Shown: positions 27,258-38,008 of the stretch, in pieces | How the letters are laid out: every line of letters begins with the position of its first letter | How positions within the stretch are numbered: position 1 is the first letter of the stretch | NCBI RefSeq assembly: GCF_022179085.1 | Contig: NZ_BPQE01000031.1 | Location: forward strand, 1-64,000 | Source: Methylobacterium aerolatum | Lineage (GTDB): Bacteria > Pseudomonadota > Alphaproteobacteria > Rhizobiales > Beijerinckiaceae | Length of the DNA: 64,000 bases | Direction of reading: 5' to 3' | Made by a program: the position numbers and the translations under genes | The notes under the pieces: generated by a model | What the model was told of the DNA's origin: nothing | What the model saw: the letters and a program-made list of their open reading frames with translations, nothing else | Database searches by the model: none

Positions 27258-28556
27258 GTGACCGTCCTCAGCCTCAGATCCGATGCCGCCGGCACGGCTG
27301 CGCTGCCGGAGCAGATGGCCGAGATCGGCCGTCGCGCCCGCCGGGCGGCGCGCTTGATGGCCCTGGCCTCTGCCCAGGCCAAGGACGTCGCCCTGCGCCG
27401 GATCGCCGACCGGATCCGCGCCGACAAGGCCGCGATCCTCGAGGCGAACGAGCGCGACGTCGCCCTCGCACAGCAGGCCGGGCAGAGCGCCGCGCTGATC
27501 GACCGGCTGCGGCTCGACCCGAAGCGGCTGGAAGGCATCGCCGAGGCGGTGGAGACCGTGGGCGCCCTCGCCGATCCGGTCGGCCGCCAGCTCGCGGCCA
27601 TCGAGCGCCCGAACGGCCTCCTCATCGAGCGGATCTCCGTGCCCCTCGGCGTGATCGGCGTGATCTTCGAGAGCCGCCCCAACGTCACCGCCGACGCGGG
27701 TGCCCTCTGCCTCAAGGCGGGCAACGCCGCCATCCTCCGGGCCGGATCGGACAGCTTCGGCAGCGCGCAGGCCATCGCCCAGGCCATGAGCCGGGGGCTG
27801 GAGGAGGCGGGGCTCCCCGCCGACGCGATCCAGATCGTCCCGACCCGCGACCGGGCCGCGGTCGGCCTCATGCTGGCCGGCCTGGACGGCTGCGTCGACG
27901 TTATCGTGCCCCGGGGCGGGCGCGGGCTGGTCGAGCGGGTGCAGGCCGAGGCGAAGGTGCCGGTCTTCGCCCATCTCGACGGCATCAACCACGTCTACAT
28001 CGACCGGGCGGCCGACCTCGCCATGGCCCGCACCGTCCTCCTGAACAGCAAGATGCGCCGGGTCAGCGTCTGCGGCGCCGCCGAGACCCTGCTGGTCGAC
28101 CGGGCCTGCGCCGAGACCCATCTGCGCCCCCTGGTGGAGGCCCTGCTCGAATCCGGCTGCGCCGTGCGCGGCGATGCGGCGGTGCGGGCGGCCGATCCCC
28201 GCGTCACGGCCGCGACGGAGGCCGACTGGGGCACCGAATATCTCGACGCGGTGATCTCCGCGAAGGTGGTGGACGGGCTCGATGCGGCCATCGCCCATAT
28301 CGAGACCTACAGTTCCGGCCACACGGACGCGATCATCACCGAGGACGCCCAGGCGGCCCAGCGCTTCCTGTCCGAGGTCGATTCGGCCATCGTGGCGCAC
28401 AACGCCTCGACCCAGTTCGCCGACGGTGGCGAGTTCGGGTTCGGTGCCGAAATCGGCATCGCCACGGGCCGGATGCACGCCCGCGGCCCCGTCGGCGTCG
28501 AGCAGCTCACGACCTTCAAGTACCGGGTCCACGGCACCGGCCAGACGCGGCCGTGA
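27258..28556 (+). CDS. proA: Gamma-glutamyl phosphate reductase
   Basis: A 432-residue enzyme that reduces gamma-glutamyl phosphate with NADPH to glutamate-5-semialdehyde. Features are [48 protein letters not shown], the catalytic cysteine in [14 protein letters not shown], and [20 protein letters not shown] near the C-terminus. The GTG start at 27258 is followed by TVLSLR. A short GC hairpin (27172-27189) lies in the proB-proA gap. Its 3' end runs close to nadD. Confidence 0.96.
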   Translation: MTVLSLRSDAAGTAALPEQMAEIGRRARRAARLMALASAQAKDVALRRIADRIRADKAAILEANERDVALAQQAGQSAALIDRLRLDPKRLEGIAEAVETVGALADPVGRQLAAIERPNGLLIERISVPLGVIGVIFESRPNVTADAGALCLKAGNAAILRAGSDSFGSAQAIAQAMSRGLEEAGLPADAIQIVPTRDRAAVGLMLAGLDGCVDVIVPRGGRGLVERVQAEAKVPVFAHLDGINHVYIDRAADLAMARTVLLNSKMRRVSVCGAAETLLVDRACAETHLRPLVEALLESGCAVRGDAAVRAADPRVTAATEADWGTEYLDAVISAKVVDGLDAAIAHIETYSSGHTDAIITEDAQAAQRFLSEVDSAIVAHNASTQFADGGEFGFGAEIGIATGRMHARGPVGVEQLTTFKYRVHGTGQTRP

Positions 28557-28602
28557 GGCCGCGTCCGCCGGGACGGCGCCTCCCCCGTCCGTCCGGCGCC
28601 CC

Positions 28603-29217
28603 GTGCGGCTGACCCTGCCGCCGAGCGCCCCCGGGATGCGGATCGGCCTCTACGGCGGGTCCTTCGATCCGGCGCATCCCGGCCACCGGCATGTCAGCGT
28701 CGCGGCCCTGCGCCGTCTCCGGCTGGACCGGGTGTGGTGGCTCGTGAGCCCCGGCAATCCGCTCAAGGACCGCAGCCGCCTCGCGCCGCTGGACCAGCGT
28801 TGCGCCGAGGCCCGCGCCGTGGCCGACCATCCGCGGATCGCGGTGACGGGCTTCGAGGCTGCCCTCAAGGTCCGTTTCACGGTTCAGACCTTGCGCTACC
28901 TCAAGCGCCGCCGGCCCGGTGTTCGATTCGTCTGGATCATGGGCGCGGACTCGCTGGCCACGTTCCACCGCTGGAAGGGCGCCGCCGAAATCGCGCGGCT
29001 GATGCCCATCGCGGTGATCGACCGGCCGGGCTGGACCCTCACGCCGCTGTCCTCCCGGGCCGCCCACCGGTTCGCCGAAGCGCGCCTGCCGGAGGAGCAG
29101 GCGACAGCCCTCGCGAGCCGGCCGGCCCCGGCGTGGGTATTCCTGCACGGGCCGCGGTCGCACCTCTCCTCCACCGCGATCCGCGCGGAGCGTCGCGGTG
29201 GTCGACCTCGAACCTAG
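28603..29217 (+). CDS. nadD: Nicotinate-nucleotide adenylyltransferase
   Basis: A 204-residue enzyme that adenylates nicotinate mononucleotide in NAD synthesis. The nucleotidyl-transferase hallmark MRIGLYGGSFDPAHPGHRHV, WLVSPGNPLK, FVWIMGADSLATFHRWK and the SSTAIR motif near the end are all visible. The GTG at 28603 is chosen because related Rhizobiales proteins carry a short LPP..PGM extension before MRIGL. Starting at ATG 28636 instead would give 193 residues. Confidence 0.93.
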   Translation: MRLTLPPSAPGMRIGLYGGSFDPAHPGHRHVSVAALRRLRLDRVWWLVSPGNPLKDRSRLAPLDQRCAEARAVADHPRIAVTGFEAALKVRFTVQTLRYLKRRRPGVRFVWIMGADSLATFHRWKGAAEIARLMPIAVIDRPGWTLTPLSSRAAHRFAEARLPEEQATALASRPAPAWVFLHGPRSHLSSTAIRAERRGGRPRT

Positions 29218-29318
29218 GCGCGGTATAGGCCGGGGCCGTCGTCATTGCTTCGCGTCGATCGCAACGACGATGAACAGACGGGCCGCCGCTGTCCCAAGAC
29301 GCCGCAGGACCCCCATGC

Positions 29319-29365
29319 CACCGGAAAGTCCTGCCAACCCGCATCGTCCAATGGACTTTCGGGTG
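29319..29365. repeat. Inverted repeat upstream of rsfS
   Basis: CACCGGAAAGTCC (29319-29331) and GGACTTTCGGGTG (29353-29365) are complementary at 12 of 13 positions across a 21-bp spacer. It lies in the 286-bp gap between nadD and rsfS and could form a leader hairpin or an operator. Confidence 0.45.
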
Positions 29366-29503
29366 AGGCAAATGAGGCGATCCGCCCGGCGCCCGCTTGG
29401 TGACTGTTGCAATCATGCGGCGAAAGCGCCAATTTCCCACGACGGCCGTGGGACGGCCTCACGAGGAATCAGACCGCTGCCCGAGACCCTTCGCACCGAG
29501 TCC

Positions 29504-29902
29504 GTGCGCAACGAGACCCAGCCCGGCCTTCCGGCCGCCGAGGATGCCGGCCAAGCCCGCATCGACGCCCTGAAGGCCCTGGCGCTCGGCTGCCTGGACG
29601 AGATGAAGGCCGAAGAGACGATCGCCATCGATCTCGCCGGCAAGACGTCGCTCGCCGATACGATGATCATCGCCTCCGGCAGGTCCCAGCGCCATGTCGG
29701 TTCCATCGCCGACAAGATCATCCAAGAGATGAAGGCCAATGGCTTCGGCAATGCCCGTGTCGAGGGCCTTCCGGCCTGCGACTGGGTGCTGATCGACGCC
29801 GGCGATATCCTGGTCCACATCTTCCGGCCGGAAGTGCGCGGCTTCTACAATCTCGAGAAAATGTGGGGCGCCGACCGCCCCGTCGGTCTCGCCGCCGGCT
29901 GA
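29504..29902 (+). CDS. rsfS: Ribosomal silencing factor RsfS
   Basis: A 132-residue Iojap/DUF143 protein that binds L14 and blocks subunit joining when nutrients are scarce. Core segments are MKAEETIAIDLAGKTSLADTMIIASG, SQRHVGSIADKIIQEM, and ACDWVLIDAGDILVHIFRPEVRGFYNLEKMW, close to the family end. The GTG at 29504 is the only in-frame start shortly before the core; upstream in-frame sequence is not conserved-looking. rlmH follows 15 bp later. Confidence 0.93.
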   Translation: MRNETQPGLPAAEDAGQARIDALKALALGCLDEMKAEETIAIDLAGKTSLADTMIIASGRSQRHVGSIADKIIQEMKANGFGNARVEGLPACDWVLIDAGDILVHIFRPEVRGFYNLEKMWGADRPVGLAAG

Positions 29903-29917
29903 GCCGCCGGCCTTCGC

Positions 29918-30412
29918 GTGCGCCTCGTCGTCGTCTGCGTGGGACGGTTGAAGGCCGGCCCGGAACGGGATCTGGCGTCACGTTATCGCGAGCGCGCGGC
30001 CCAGACCGGGCGCAACCTCGGCTTCACAGGCTGCGACCTCATCGAGATCCCGGAATCGCGAACCCGCCGCGCTGCCGACCGCTGCGCCGAGGAGGCGGCC
30101 CTGATGCTGGCGCACGTCCCCGCGGGGGCCGTCGGCCTCATCTACGACGAGCGCGGACGGGCCGACCTGCCCAGCGAGGATCTGGCTGCACGGGTGGGCC
30201 AGTGGCGGGATGCGGGGAAGCCGGCGCTCGCCGTGATGATCGGTGGGCCGGACGGCCACGATGCCTCAATTCGGACGCGGGCGGACCTGATCCTCTCCTT
30301 CGGGGCGGCGACCTTGCCCCACGGACTGGTCCGCGTGCTCGCCCTCGAACAGATCTACCGAAGCCTGACGATCCTGGCCGGCCATCCCTATCATCGCGGC
30401 GAGCCGGGGTGA
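29918..30412 (+). CDS. rlmH: 23S rRNA (pseudouridine1915-N3)-methyltransferase
   Basis: A 164-residue SPOUT-class methyltransferase that modifies helix 69 of 23S rRNA using S-adenosylmethionine. It starts (GTG) MRLVVVCVGRLKAGPE, and the SPOUT knot is seen in MIGGPDGHD, LSFGAATLPHGLVRVLALEQIYRSLTILAGHPYHR. The usual RlmH length is about 155-160. Its stop codon overlaps an in-frame GTG of the following murein-hydrolase activator frame. Confidence 0.95.
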   Translation: MRLVVVCVGRLKAGPERDLASRYRERAAQTGRNLGFTGCDLIEIPESRTRRAADRCAEEAALMLAHVPAGAVGLIYDERGRADLPSEDLAARVGQWRDAGKPALAVMIGGPDGHDASIRTRADLILSFGAATLPHGLVRVLALEQIYRSLTILAGHPYHRGEPG

Positions 30413-30546
30413 GGTTGGTGCATCGGTTTCCCATGCCCGGCGAACCGCGCGGGTGCAGTGCGACGGCCGAGGCTTGCGGCTTGTCCCGCCGAGCGGGATC
30501 GTCCCCGGACGTCCGCGCCGCACCCGCCCTGCCGGCCGGACGGAGG

Positions 30547-31886
30547 ATGGGCGGCGCCCTGCTTCTCGTCGCCCTGTCAGCTCGCGCGATCGCCACCCCC
30601 GCCCTCGCGCAAGCCCCGTCCCCCGCCCCCGCCCCCGCCATCTCCGCCGCGGACCAGGACAAGATCCGTCAGGCGACGGAGGAGCGCGACCGGCGGGCGG
30701 AGAACCTCAAGCGCGTGCAGGACGCGCTGGCCGCCAGCGAGGGGCAGCGGGCGCAGTTCGAGAAGGACATCGCCGCCCTCGGCAGCGACCGGGCGAAGCT
30801 CGATACCGCGCTGCTCGACGCGAGCCGCCAGGCCCAGGCCACCGAGGAGCGCCTGACCCGGCTGGAGGACCGCCTCAAGGCCATGACCCAGAGCGAGGCG
30901 GCGATCCGGAAATCGCTCCAGGCGCGCCGGGGCATCGTGGCCGAGATCCTCGCGGCGCTTCAGCGCATGGGCCGCCGCCCTCCCCCGGCCGTGCTCACGA
31001 GCCCGGAGGACGTGCTGAGCGCCATCCGCACCTCCATGCTGCTCGGCGCCGTGGTGCCGGAGCTGCGCGGCGAACTCGATACGCTCGCCGCCGACCTCAC
31101 CGAGATGGTGCGCCTGCGCGGCCTCATCGCCCAGGACAAGGAGGGCCTCGCCGCCGACCTCGCCGGCTGGGCCAAGGAGCAGCAGCGGTTGCGCGCCCTG
31201 GTCACCGCCCGGCGGGCGCGACAGGCCGAGATCGAGAGCGGCCTCGTGGCCGAGCGCAAACGCGCGGCGGACCTCGGCGTGCAGGCCAAGAGCCTGAAGG
31301 ATCTGCTCGACCGCGTGGAGAACGAGGTCAGCACGGCCAAGCGCAGCGCCGAGGAGGCCAAGGCCGCCGCCGAGCGCGAGGTCCGCGTGACGCAGGAGCG
31401 TTTCGCCGCGGCGGGCTTCCGCGATCCGGCGCGGCTGGCGCCCAAGGTCCGCTTCGCCGACGCACGGGGCGAAGTGCCGCGCCCGGTGACGGGGCGCCTC
31501 GTGCGCGCCTTCAACCAGCCGGACGGAAACGGCGGAACGACCCGCGGCGTCTCCATCGCCACGCGCTCGAAGGCGCTCGTGGCCGCCCCCGCGGACGGCT
31601 GGGTACAGTTTGCCGGCCCGTTCCGGTCCTATGGCCGACTCTTGATCATCAACGCCGGCGACGGCTACTATCTTTTGCTGGCAGGAATGGACCAGATCAG
31701 CGTCGAGGTCGGCCAGTTCGTGCTGGCCGGCGAGCCGGTGGGAACCATGGGCGAGGGGACGCCCGGGCCCGACGGCGACCCGACCCTGTACGTCGAGTTC
31801 AAGAAAGACGGCGGCTCCATCGATCCGGAGCCGTGGTGGGCGAAGAGCCCCGGTGACAAGATTCCTGGCGAGAAGGTTCGCGGCTG

Positions 31887-31887
<1 letters not shown>
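30547..31887 (+). CDS. EnvC-type murein hydrolase activator (degenerate LytM)
   Basis: A 446-residue exported coiled-coil protein. The signal peptide (MGGALLLVALSARAIA..., cleavage near ALA-QA) starts at ATG 30547. A long coiled coil follows (about 30-300), then a C-terminal LytM/M23 fold (from VPRPVTGRLVRAFNQPDG). The zinc-binding histidines of active M23 peptidases are absent: the first motif reads TRGVSIAT and the later HxH position reads AGDGYYLLLAGM. It is therefore probably an amidase activator rather than an enzyme, like E. coli EnvC and Caulobacter LdpF. Longer starts (ATG 30433, GTG 30409 overlapping rlmH) exist but would bury the signal peptide. The gene overlaps ctpA by 1 bp. Confidence 0.9.
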
Positions 31888-33227
<1,340 letters not shown>

Positions 33228-33235
33228 GGATGACC

Positions 33236-33262
33236 GGGTGCCTGCCCAACGGGCAGGCACCC
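33236..33262. terminator. Bidirectional terminator-like hairpin
   Basis: A perfect 12-bp stem (GGGTGCCTGCCC/GGGCAGGCACCC) with an AAC loop lies between the convergent ctpA and DUF892 genes, 9 bp from each stop. It has no T-run, so it may be a shared 3'-end structure. Confidence 0.7.
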
Positions 33263-33270
33263 GCCCTCGC

Positions 33271-33780
33271 CTACCGGTCCGCCTTGGCGCCGGAGGTGGT
33301 GAGTTCGACATACCGCCGGGTCGTCGGCCCGATCAGGTCATGGACGCGCCGCGCCATGGCCTTTTCCTCTTCCAGCGACTGCCGCAACCCGGCCCCGTGC
33401 GACGACAGGCCCGCCGCCGCCCCGATCTCGATCAGCGATTCGTACGCCGCGATCTCGAAATTCTCGAAGGCGTGGTTGGCATAGGTGTTCTTCAGGATCT
33501 CGTCCTGAGCCGGCGCGTGGCCAAGCGCCATCATGTTGCCGACGAAGCCCAGAAAACCCTCCTTGATGACGGAATGGGTCTCGTTGAGGCTGTGCAGCGC
33601 CTCGTCGAGCCGCTGCCGCTGGGCATGGGTCTCGTCGATGTGCTTGCGCAGCGCATCGGCCATTTCGGGATACCGCTCCAGCCGCTCCACCTGCCGTTCC
33701 ATGATCTGAAGGGCCTGCAATTCCAGGGCGTGGGTGTTCCGCAGGGCGCCCACGTAGATGTCGCGCGTGTCCATGCTCAT
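33271..33780 (-). CDS. DUF892 (YciE/YciF) ferritin-like protein
   Basis: A 169-residue four-helix protein of the DUF892 family. Conserved features are RDIYVGALRNTHALELQALQIMERQVERLE at the N-terminus, IDETHAQRQRLDEAL, the FVGNMMALGHAPAQDEILKNTYANHAFENFEIAAYESLI segment with carboxylate/His positions, and LEEEKAMARRVHDLI. Members of this family are induced by stress in many bacteria. Two in-frame ATGs (33780, 33774) are possible. The gene stands alone behind a 389-bp AT-rich upstream region; no clear EcfG promoter was found. Confidence 0.87.
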   Translation of the reverse strand: MSMDTRDIYVGALRNTHALELQALQIMERQVERLERYPEMADALRKHIDETHAQRQRLDEALHSLNETHSVIKEGFLGFVGNMMALGHAPAQDEILKNTYANHAFENFEIAAYESLIEIGAAAGLSSHGAGLRQSLEEEKAMARRVHDLIGPTTRRYVELTTSGAKADR

Positions 33781-34169
33781 CGATCGTCTCCGTCGTGAAA
33801 CCGCGTCCGTGGACGCGGCACCTGTCGGTCGATGCTCACATGAAACGAAAGTTCCCCGCTAAGGGCGTGCGACACAGTGTTGATGAATATTTGAAGTGAT
33901 GACCGACTAACATACTTTTCTATTATCTCGATTATTGAAAGCGGTCGATTGTGCCCGTCTTTGTCTGGTCGCCGGTTCATCGCGGCGTCGGCGAGACTTC
34001 GGGGCGGGTGCCGGGGCGCGCGGGACGGCGCCGAACGGGTTCCTCGCCGTCCGGGCGGAAGGCTCAATCTTCCGGTCCGTTAGCGGAACGTTAACCATGC
34101 TCGCAGGCAGTGTAGGCAGAAGGAGAACACCGCTTTCGGTTGCGGCTATCCTCCTGCGACGAGTGTCAC
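33781..34169. other. 389-bp AT-rich divergent promoter region
   Basis: The gap between the divergent DUF892 gene and the polysaccharide-deacetylase-like gene has a distinctly AT-rich core (about 33880-33950), unusual for this genome and typical of promoters. Open frames here encode short implausible peptides. No exact GGAAC-N16-CGTT stress promoter was found on either strand. Confidence 0.5.
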
Positions 34170-35396
34170 GTGAGCGAGTCTCCCGACGATATCCTGACGC
34201 GCCCCCTCGGAACGGGGGATGACGTCCCCGCCGCGCCGGCACCCGCCGGTGCGAGGGCGCTGTGGGCGAAGGTCGGCGGGACCAAGGTGGTGGTCGGCGC
34301 CGCGGGCGCCGTGCTCGTGGCCGCCGTCGCCCTCGTCATGATATTCGGCGATCCCGAGGCCGGCGAGCCCAGGGCTCAGGCCGCCATCACCCTGCGCGAG
34401 CCCGCCATGCGGCCCGCGCCCGCGCCGGCTTCCGCCCCCTCTCCGGTGGCGGCGGTGGAGAATGCCGGACCGCAGCAGCGCAGCGCCGACGAGGTCGAGA
34501 CGGCCTCCGGCGTCACCGTCGTCCGCCCGCCCGGCTCCACGCCGAGCGAGGCCGTGGTCATCCGCGTGCCGCCCGCGAACGCGCCCCGCCTCGCGGCGGC
34601 CCCGGACGCCCGGATCACCGAGCAGGGCCGCCACGGGATGATGCCCAAGATCGGCGAGGGTCGCCAACGCGCCCTGGATGTCTATGCCCGGGCCGAGGAG
34701 CCGGGGACGACCGGCCCCCGCATTGCGATTCTGATCACCGGCCTCGGTGTCGGCCAGTCGGCCACCGCCGCCGCCACGGCGCGCCTGCCCCAGGCGGTGA
34801 GCCTCGCCTTCGCGCCCTACGGCAGCGAGGTCGAGCGGTCCGCCGCCCGGGCGCGCGATGCCGGCCACGAGGTCTTCCTCGGCTTGCCGATGGAACCCTT
34901 CGACTACCCGGACAGCGACCCCGGCCCCCAGGCCCTGCTCTCCTCCCAGAAGGGCCCGGAGAACGCCGACCGCCTCGCCTGGGTGCTCGCGCGCTTTCCC
35001 GGCTATGTCGGTCTCGTGAATTTGATGGGCGGCAAGATGATGGCCGATCCGGCCTTCGAGCCCGTCCTGCGCGAGATCGGAGCTCGCGGCCTCGGCTTCA
35101 TCGACGACGGCACCGTGCCGAAGGCCAGCTTCCCCAACAAGACGCGCACCCCGGTCGCCCGCGCCGAGATCGTCCTGGACGCCGTACCGCGCCCCGAGGC
35201 CATCGACGCGGCCCTCGCCCGCGCGGAAGCTTCGGCCAAGGCGAACGGCTTCGTCCTCGCCACGGCGAACGGATCGCTGATGAGCGTCGAGCGCATCGCC
35301 CGCTGGTCGAGGGAACTCGACGGGCGGGGCATCCGCCTTGTGCCCGCGAGCGTCGCCCTCCGGGGCACACCCAAGCGGATGTCCAGGGCCGAGTGA
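34170..35396 (+). CDS. Divergent polysaccharide deacetylase-like protein (DUF610)
   Basis: A 408-residue membrane-anchored protein with one hydrophobic segment (about 40-60, [20 protein letters not shown]), a proline/alanine-rich linker, and a C-terminal divergent polysaccharide-deacetylase domain (about 180-400). The domain shows [61 protein letters not shown], and [10 protein letters not shown]. It starts at GTG 34170. The position between ctpA and rppH is the usual Rhizobiales order. It likely acts on envelope polysaccharide or peptidoglycan in the periplasm; activity is unproven. Confidence 0.88.
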   Translation: MSESPDDILTRPLGTGDDVPAAPAPAGARALWAKVGGTKVVVGAAGAVLVAAVALVMIFGDPEAGEPRAQAAITLREPAMRPAPAPASAPSPVAAVENAGPQQRSADEVETASGVTVVRPPGSTPSEAVVIRVPPANAPRLAAAPDARITEQGRHGMMPKIGEGRQRALDVYARAEEPGTTGPRIAILITGLGVGQSATAAATARLPQAVSLAFAPYGSEVERSAARARDAGHEVFLGLPMEPFDYPDSDPGPQALLSSQKGPENADRLAWVLARFPGYVGLVNLMGGKMMADPAFEPVLREIGARGLGFIDDGTVPKASFPNKTRTPVARAEIVLDAVPRPEAIDAALARAEASAKANGFVLATANGSLMSVERIARWSRELDGRGIRLVPASVALRGTPKRMSRAE

Positions 35397-35466
35397 CCGG
35401 CGCCGCGGGCGAGCGCGTGTCCGGCCCGTTGCCGCGCCTCCGCCCCGCAGCCTATGGTCCGCCGCA

Positions 35467-36006
35467 ATGGCCGAAATGAGCGATTCGCACGACCTGCCTT
35501 ACCGCCCCTGCGTCGGGATCACCCTGATCCGGCCGGGTGGTGACGTCTTCATCGGCCGCCGCCGGCGGGATGCCGGCCCCGAGCATGTGGACGGACCCTA
35601 CCAGTGGCAGATGCCGCAGGGCGGGATCGACCCCGGCGAGGATCCCGAGGCGGCGGCCCGTCGCGAGCTCTTCGAGGAGACCAACGTGCCGGCGCATGCC
35701 CTGCGCCTCCTCGGGGAAGTGCCGGAGTGGCTCTCCTACGATCTGCCGGGTGCCGTGGCGCAGCAGGCCTGGAAGGGCCGCTACCGTGGCCAGACCCAGA
35801 GGTGGTTCGCCTATGGCTTCACCGGCCCCGACAGCCTGATCGACGTCGCCTGCCCTGGCGGCGGCACGCACAAGCCCGAATTCGCGGCGTGGCGCTGGGC
35901 TCCCTTCGCCGAACTGCCCGGTCTCGTCATCCCCTTCAAGCGCCCCGTCTACGAGGCGGTGGTGGCGGCCTTCGCGGGACATGCCGGCTGGGCGGAGCGG
36001 GCGTGA
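35467..36006 (+). CDS. rppH: RNA pyrophosphohydrolase (Nudix)
   Basis: A 179-residue Nudix hydrolase that removes pyrophosphate from 5'-triphosphate RNA and starts decay. It contains [38 protein letters not shown] and the Nudix box GGIDPGED...[10 protein letters not shown], in which threonine replaces the usual glycine after [25 protein letters not shown] and [14 protein letters not shown] are RppH-specific. The ATG at 35467 matches family length. A DUF2939 gene follows 52 bp later. Confidence 0.95.
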   Translation: MAEMSDSHDLPYRPCVGITLIRPGGDVFIGRRRRDAGPEHVDGPYQWQMPQGGIDPGEDPEAAARRELFEETNVPAHALRLLGEVPEWLSYDLPGAVAQQAWKGRYRGQTQRWFAYGFTGPDSLIDVACPGGGTHKPEFAAWRWAPFAELPGLVIPFKRPVYEAVVAAFAGHAGWAERA

Positions 36007-36058
36007 GCTTCCGAAGCCCTATGCCTCTTGCGCCGCCGCGCGCCGTGCGTCTCCTGCC

Positions 36059-36685
36059 ATGAAGCGCTGGCTGGCGATCCCCCTCGCGCTGGCGGTGGCG
36101 TGGCTGCTCTTCACCTTGAGCCCGCTTTGGGCACTGTACCGCTTCTCCGAGGCGGTGCAGCGGCGGGATGCCGTCTACGTGGAGCAGCACATCAACCTGC
36201 GCACCCTGCGCCTCTCCCTCGTGCGCCAGATCGTGACGGCGGTGCGGATCGCCCTCGACTCGGACCCGAACATCGAGGCCAAGGACCGGCAGCGCCTCTA
36301 CGACCTGTCCTACGGTCTCGCCCTGGCGCTGGCGGAATCGATGGTGACGCCTGAAACCGTCATCGACCTGCTCCTCGACGGATGGCCGGAAAAGCTCGAT
36401 CTGCCGCAGCCTCCGAATGCCCATCCCACGGGCCTCGCCATTCGCAGCCTGGGACGCCTCGGCGCCTACTATGCTGCTTCCGAAATGCGGGGCTTCCGCG
36501 CGGTGGTCATCCCCGTGCCGCCTGAGGGACCGCGTTCCCAGCAGACGCGCATCCGCATGAAGCTCAGAGGCTTCTCGTGGCGCCTCGCCGACATCGAGAT
36601 GGCGGAGGCCCTCCAGGTCCAGATCGCGGCGAAGCTGAGCCAGATGCTGGTCAAGGCCAAGATCGGCGCCGGATCCGACAAATAG
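36059..36685 (+). CDS. DUF2939 family protein
   Basis: A 208-residue protein with an N-terminal signal/anchor (MKRWLAIPLALAVAWLLF) followed by the DUF2939 core: SPLWALYRFSEAVQRRDAVYVEQHINLRTLRLSLVRQI. The C-terminal half contains FRAVVIPVPPEG and the RIRMKLRGFSWRLADIEM segment typical of the family. Likely a periplasmic, membrane-tethered protein of unknown function. It lies 52 bp downstream of rppH and may share its transcript. The gene converges on a small gene behind a shared terminator zone. Confidence 0.85.
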   Translation: MKRWLAIPLALAVAWLLFTLSPLWALYRFSEAVQRRDAVYVEQHINLRTLRLSLVRQIVTAVRIALDSDPNIEAKDRQRLYDLSYGLALALAESMVTPETVIDLLLDGWPEKLDLPQPPNAHPTGLAIRSLGRLGAYYAASEMRGFRAVVIPVPPEGPRSQQTRIRMKLRGFSWRLADIEMAEALQVQIAAKLSQMLVKAKIGAGSDK

Positions 36686-36716
36686 GGACGAAGAGCCCGC
36701 CGCAACGCCCTTGAGA

Positions 36717-36776
36717 CAAAACGAAAAAGGCGATCCGGTGCGACGGGCCGGAGGCACCGGTTCACACGGGATCGCC
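36717..36776 (-). terminator. Rho-independent terminator of the 58-residue gene
   Basis: On the minus strand the stem GGCGATCC/GGATCGCC (inner alternative GGTGC/GCACC) is followed by TTTTTCGTTTTG. It lies 67 bp beyond the stop of the small gene at 36843 and would end its transcript before the convergent DUF2939 gene. Confidence 0.8.
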
Positions 36777-36842
36777 ACGAGCCGCCGACGGCGGCGGGAC
36801 GGGCACGGGCGCTCGCGTCACGGGCACCCGGTGACGATGGGA

Positions 36843-37019
36843 TCAGCGCTGGGACGCCTCGTCGAGACGGATCGTCGGGATCATGTCCAGGGCCTGCGCG
36901 GCCACGCGCTCCAGCTTCTCGCCCTTGAGGCCCTTCTCGGTGGCGAGCTTCTTGATGCGCTCGCGAAACTGGGCGAGCGTCAGTCCGTAATACATTGGTT
37001 CGTTGGCGGTATCGGCCAT
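36843..37019 (-). CDS. Small conserved-looking hypothetical protein
   Basis: A 58-residue, charged, soluble protein I do not recognise. It starts MADTANEPMYYGLTLAQFRE and continues with predicted helices RIKKLATEKGLKGEKLERVAA and LDMIPTIRLDEASQ. No cysteines, signal or membrane segment. A separate strong terminator follows it, and codon use looks like real coding sequence. A longer start (37073) would add a less protein-like N-terminus. Possible adaptor or small regulator; function unknown. Confidence 0.7.
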   Translation of the reverse strand: MADTANEPMYYGLTLAQFRERIKKLATEKGLKGEKLERVAAQALDMIPTIRLDEASQR

Positions 37020-37192
37020 TCGGCACTCCTGTGGCGGGACTGGAGATTTGGCAAAGGGCGCGGGCTCCTTCAAGGCCTCCGGCCATGCAGGAGGGCAAGG
37101 CAGCCATGCTCGACAGCGCCGCCCGCCCGCGCCAGAACGGATGAGCCGGCGCGCGGGGAATCGCCCCCGCCTCCCGGTCCGAGGAACGCCCG

Positions 37193-37642
37193 ATGTCGCG
37201 CCTGTTCGTCTTGCTTGCCGCCAGCCTCGCGCTGGCGCCCGCCTCCGCCCTCGCCGATCCCTGCGACGACCTCAGCCGGCAGATCGCGGCCGCCATCGGC
37301 GGCAAGGTGGGCAAGCGCGCCGGCCCGAGCATCGACATCCGCGTTCCGGGGCCGATCAAGTTCGACGTGACCTGCCGGGCGGAGCCCATCGTCCAGGCCA
37401 CCTCGGCGGAGCCGAGCCCGTCGGCGACCTTCTTCCGCGACCTCTCCACGGCCTCGGAACTCGTGGTCGGCGAGTCCGCCGCCACCGTTGAGCCGATTAT
37501 CGCCAACGCCTACCGCACCGCCCTGTCGGAGCGCCGGAAATCCTTCATCCAGCAGAACGGGTGGTCGGCGAGCTGCTACGCCGACCCGGCGAGCAGCACG
37601 ATGCGGACCCTGTGCTCGGTCGGCCGCATCCCGCCGGGCTGA
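37193..37642 (+). CDS. Exported hypothetical protein
   Basis: A 149-residue protein with a clear signal peptide (MSRLFVLLAASLALAPASALA, cleavage near residue 21). The mature protein begins DPCDDLSRQI and includes two further cysteine segments (DVTCRAEP and SASCYADP...TLCSVG), giving four cysteines that could pair. It lacks membrane segments and known motifs. Probably periplasmic. It is flanked by small genes of opposite strand, so it is a single-gene unit. Confidence 0.72.
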   Translation: MSRLFVLLAASLALAPASALADPCDDLSRQIAAAIGGKVGKRAGPSIDIRVPGPIKFDVTCRAEPIVQATSAEPSPSATFFRDLSTASELVVGESAATVEPIIANAYRTALSERRKSFIQQNGWSASCYADPASSTMRTLCSVGRIPPG

Positions 37643-37678
37643 CGGGATCGGCATGGAGCAGACGGCCGTGCCTCGCCG

Positions 37679-37846
37679 TCAGCGGGACGGCGGGATGGCC
37701 CCGGTCGTCAGGGGCTCGACCAAGACGGCGTTCCGCGTGGCCGACCCGCGCTCGCGATCGAGCTTGTCCGCGGAGAGCAGTGCCGCTGCGATCAGAGCGG
37801 CGACCGCGAGCGTCGCTTTCACCGCTTCCCAGATTCGCCCGACCAT
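37679..37846 (-). CDS. Small single-pass membrane protein
   Basis: A 55-residue open frame starting ATG 37846. It encodes one hydrophobic helix (GRIWEAVKATLAVAALIAAALLS) followed by a polar tail ending TTGAIPPSR. The composition is typical of small inner-membrane proteins. The tail could also be a fortuitous frame on GC-rich DNA, so the call is tentative. No paralogue is seen in the window. Confidence 0.45.
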   Translation of the reverse strand: MVGRIWEAVKATLAVAALIAAALLSADKLDRERGSATRNAVLVEPLTTGAIPPSR

Positions 37847-38008
37847 CTCCGAACCCCGATGCGCCCCGTGAGAACCCGCGGGCACCGGCCCACTCGGCCG
37901 GGTCGCGCGGTCCCTGGATCCTCGGGGCCCACCCTTCTCAAACCCTTACGACGGGGTGATTTCACCGCATTGCACAGCCGGGCGTGGCACGGATGCCGCG
38001 CGGCCGTC

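Noticed and set aside
30409-30546. Upstream starts (GTG 30409, ATG 30433) for the EnvC-like gene
   Set aside because: They would add 38 to 46 residues before the signal peptide. The GTGA overlap with rlmH is tempting, but the signal peptide argues for 30547.
33841-33860. GGAAC followed by CGTTT upstream of the DUF892 stress gene
   Set aside because: On the coding strand the two elements are only 3 bp apart instead of 16-17, so it is not an EcfG promoter.
33777-34067. Short leftward frame in the AT-rich gap upstream of the DUF892 gene
   Set aside because: It has no domain, an unusual composition for this genome, and occupies the likely promoter region of two divergent genes.
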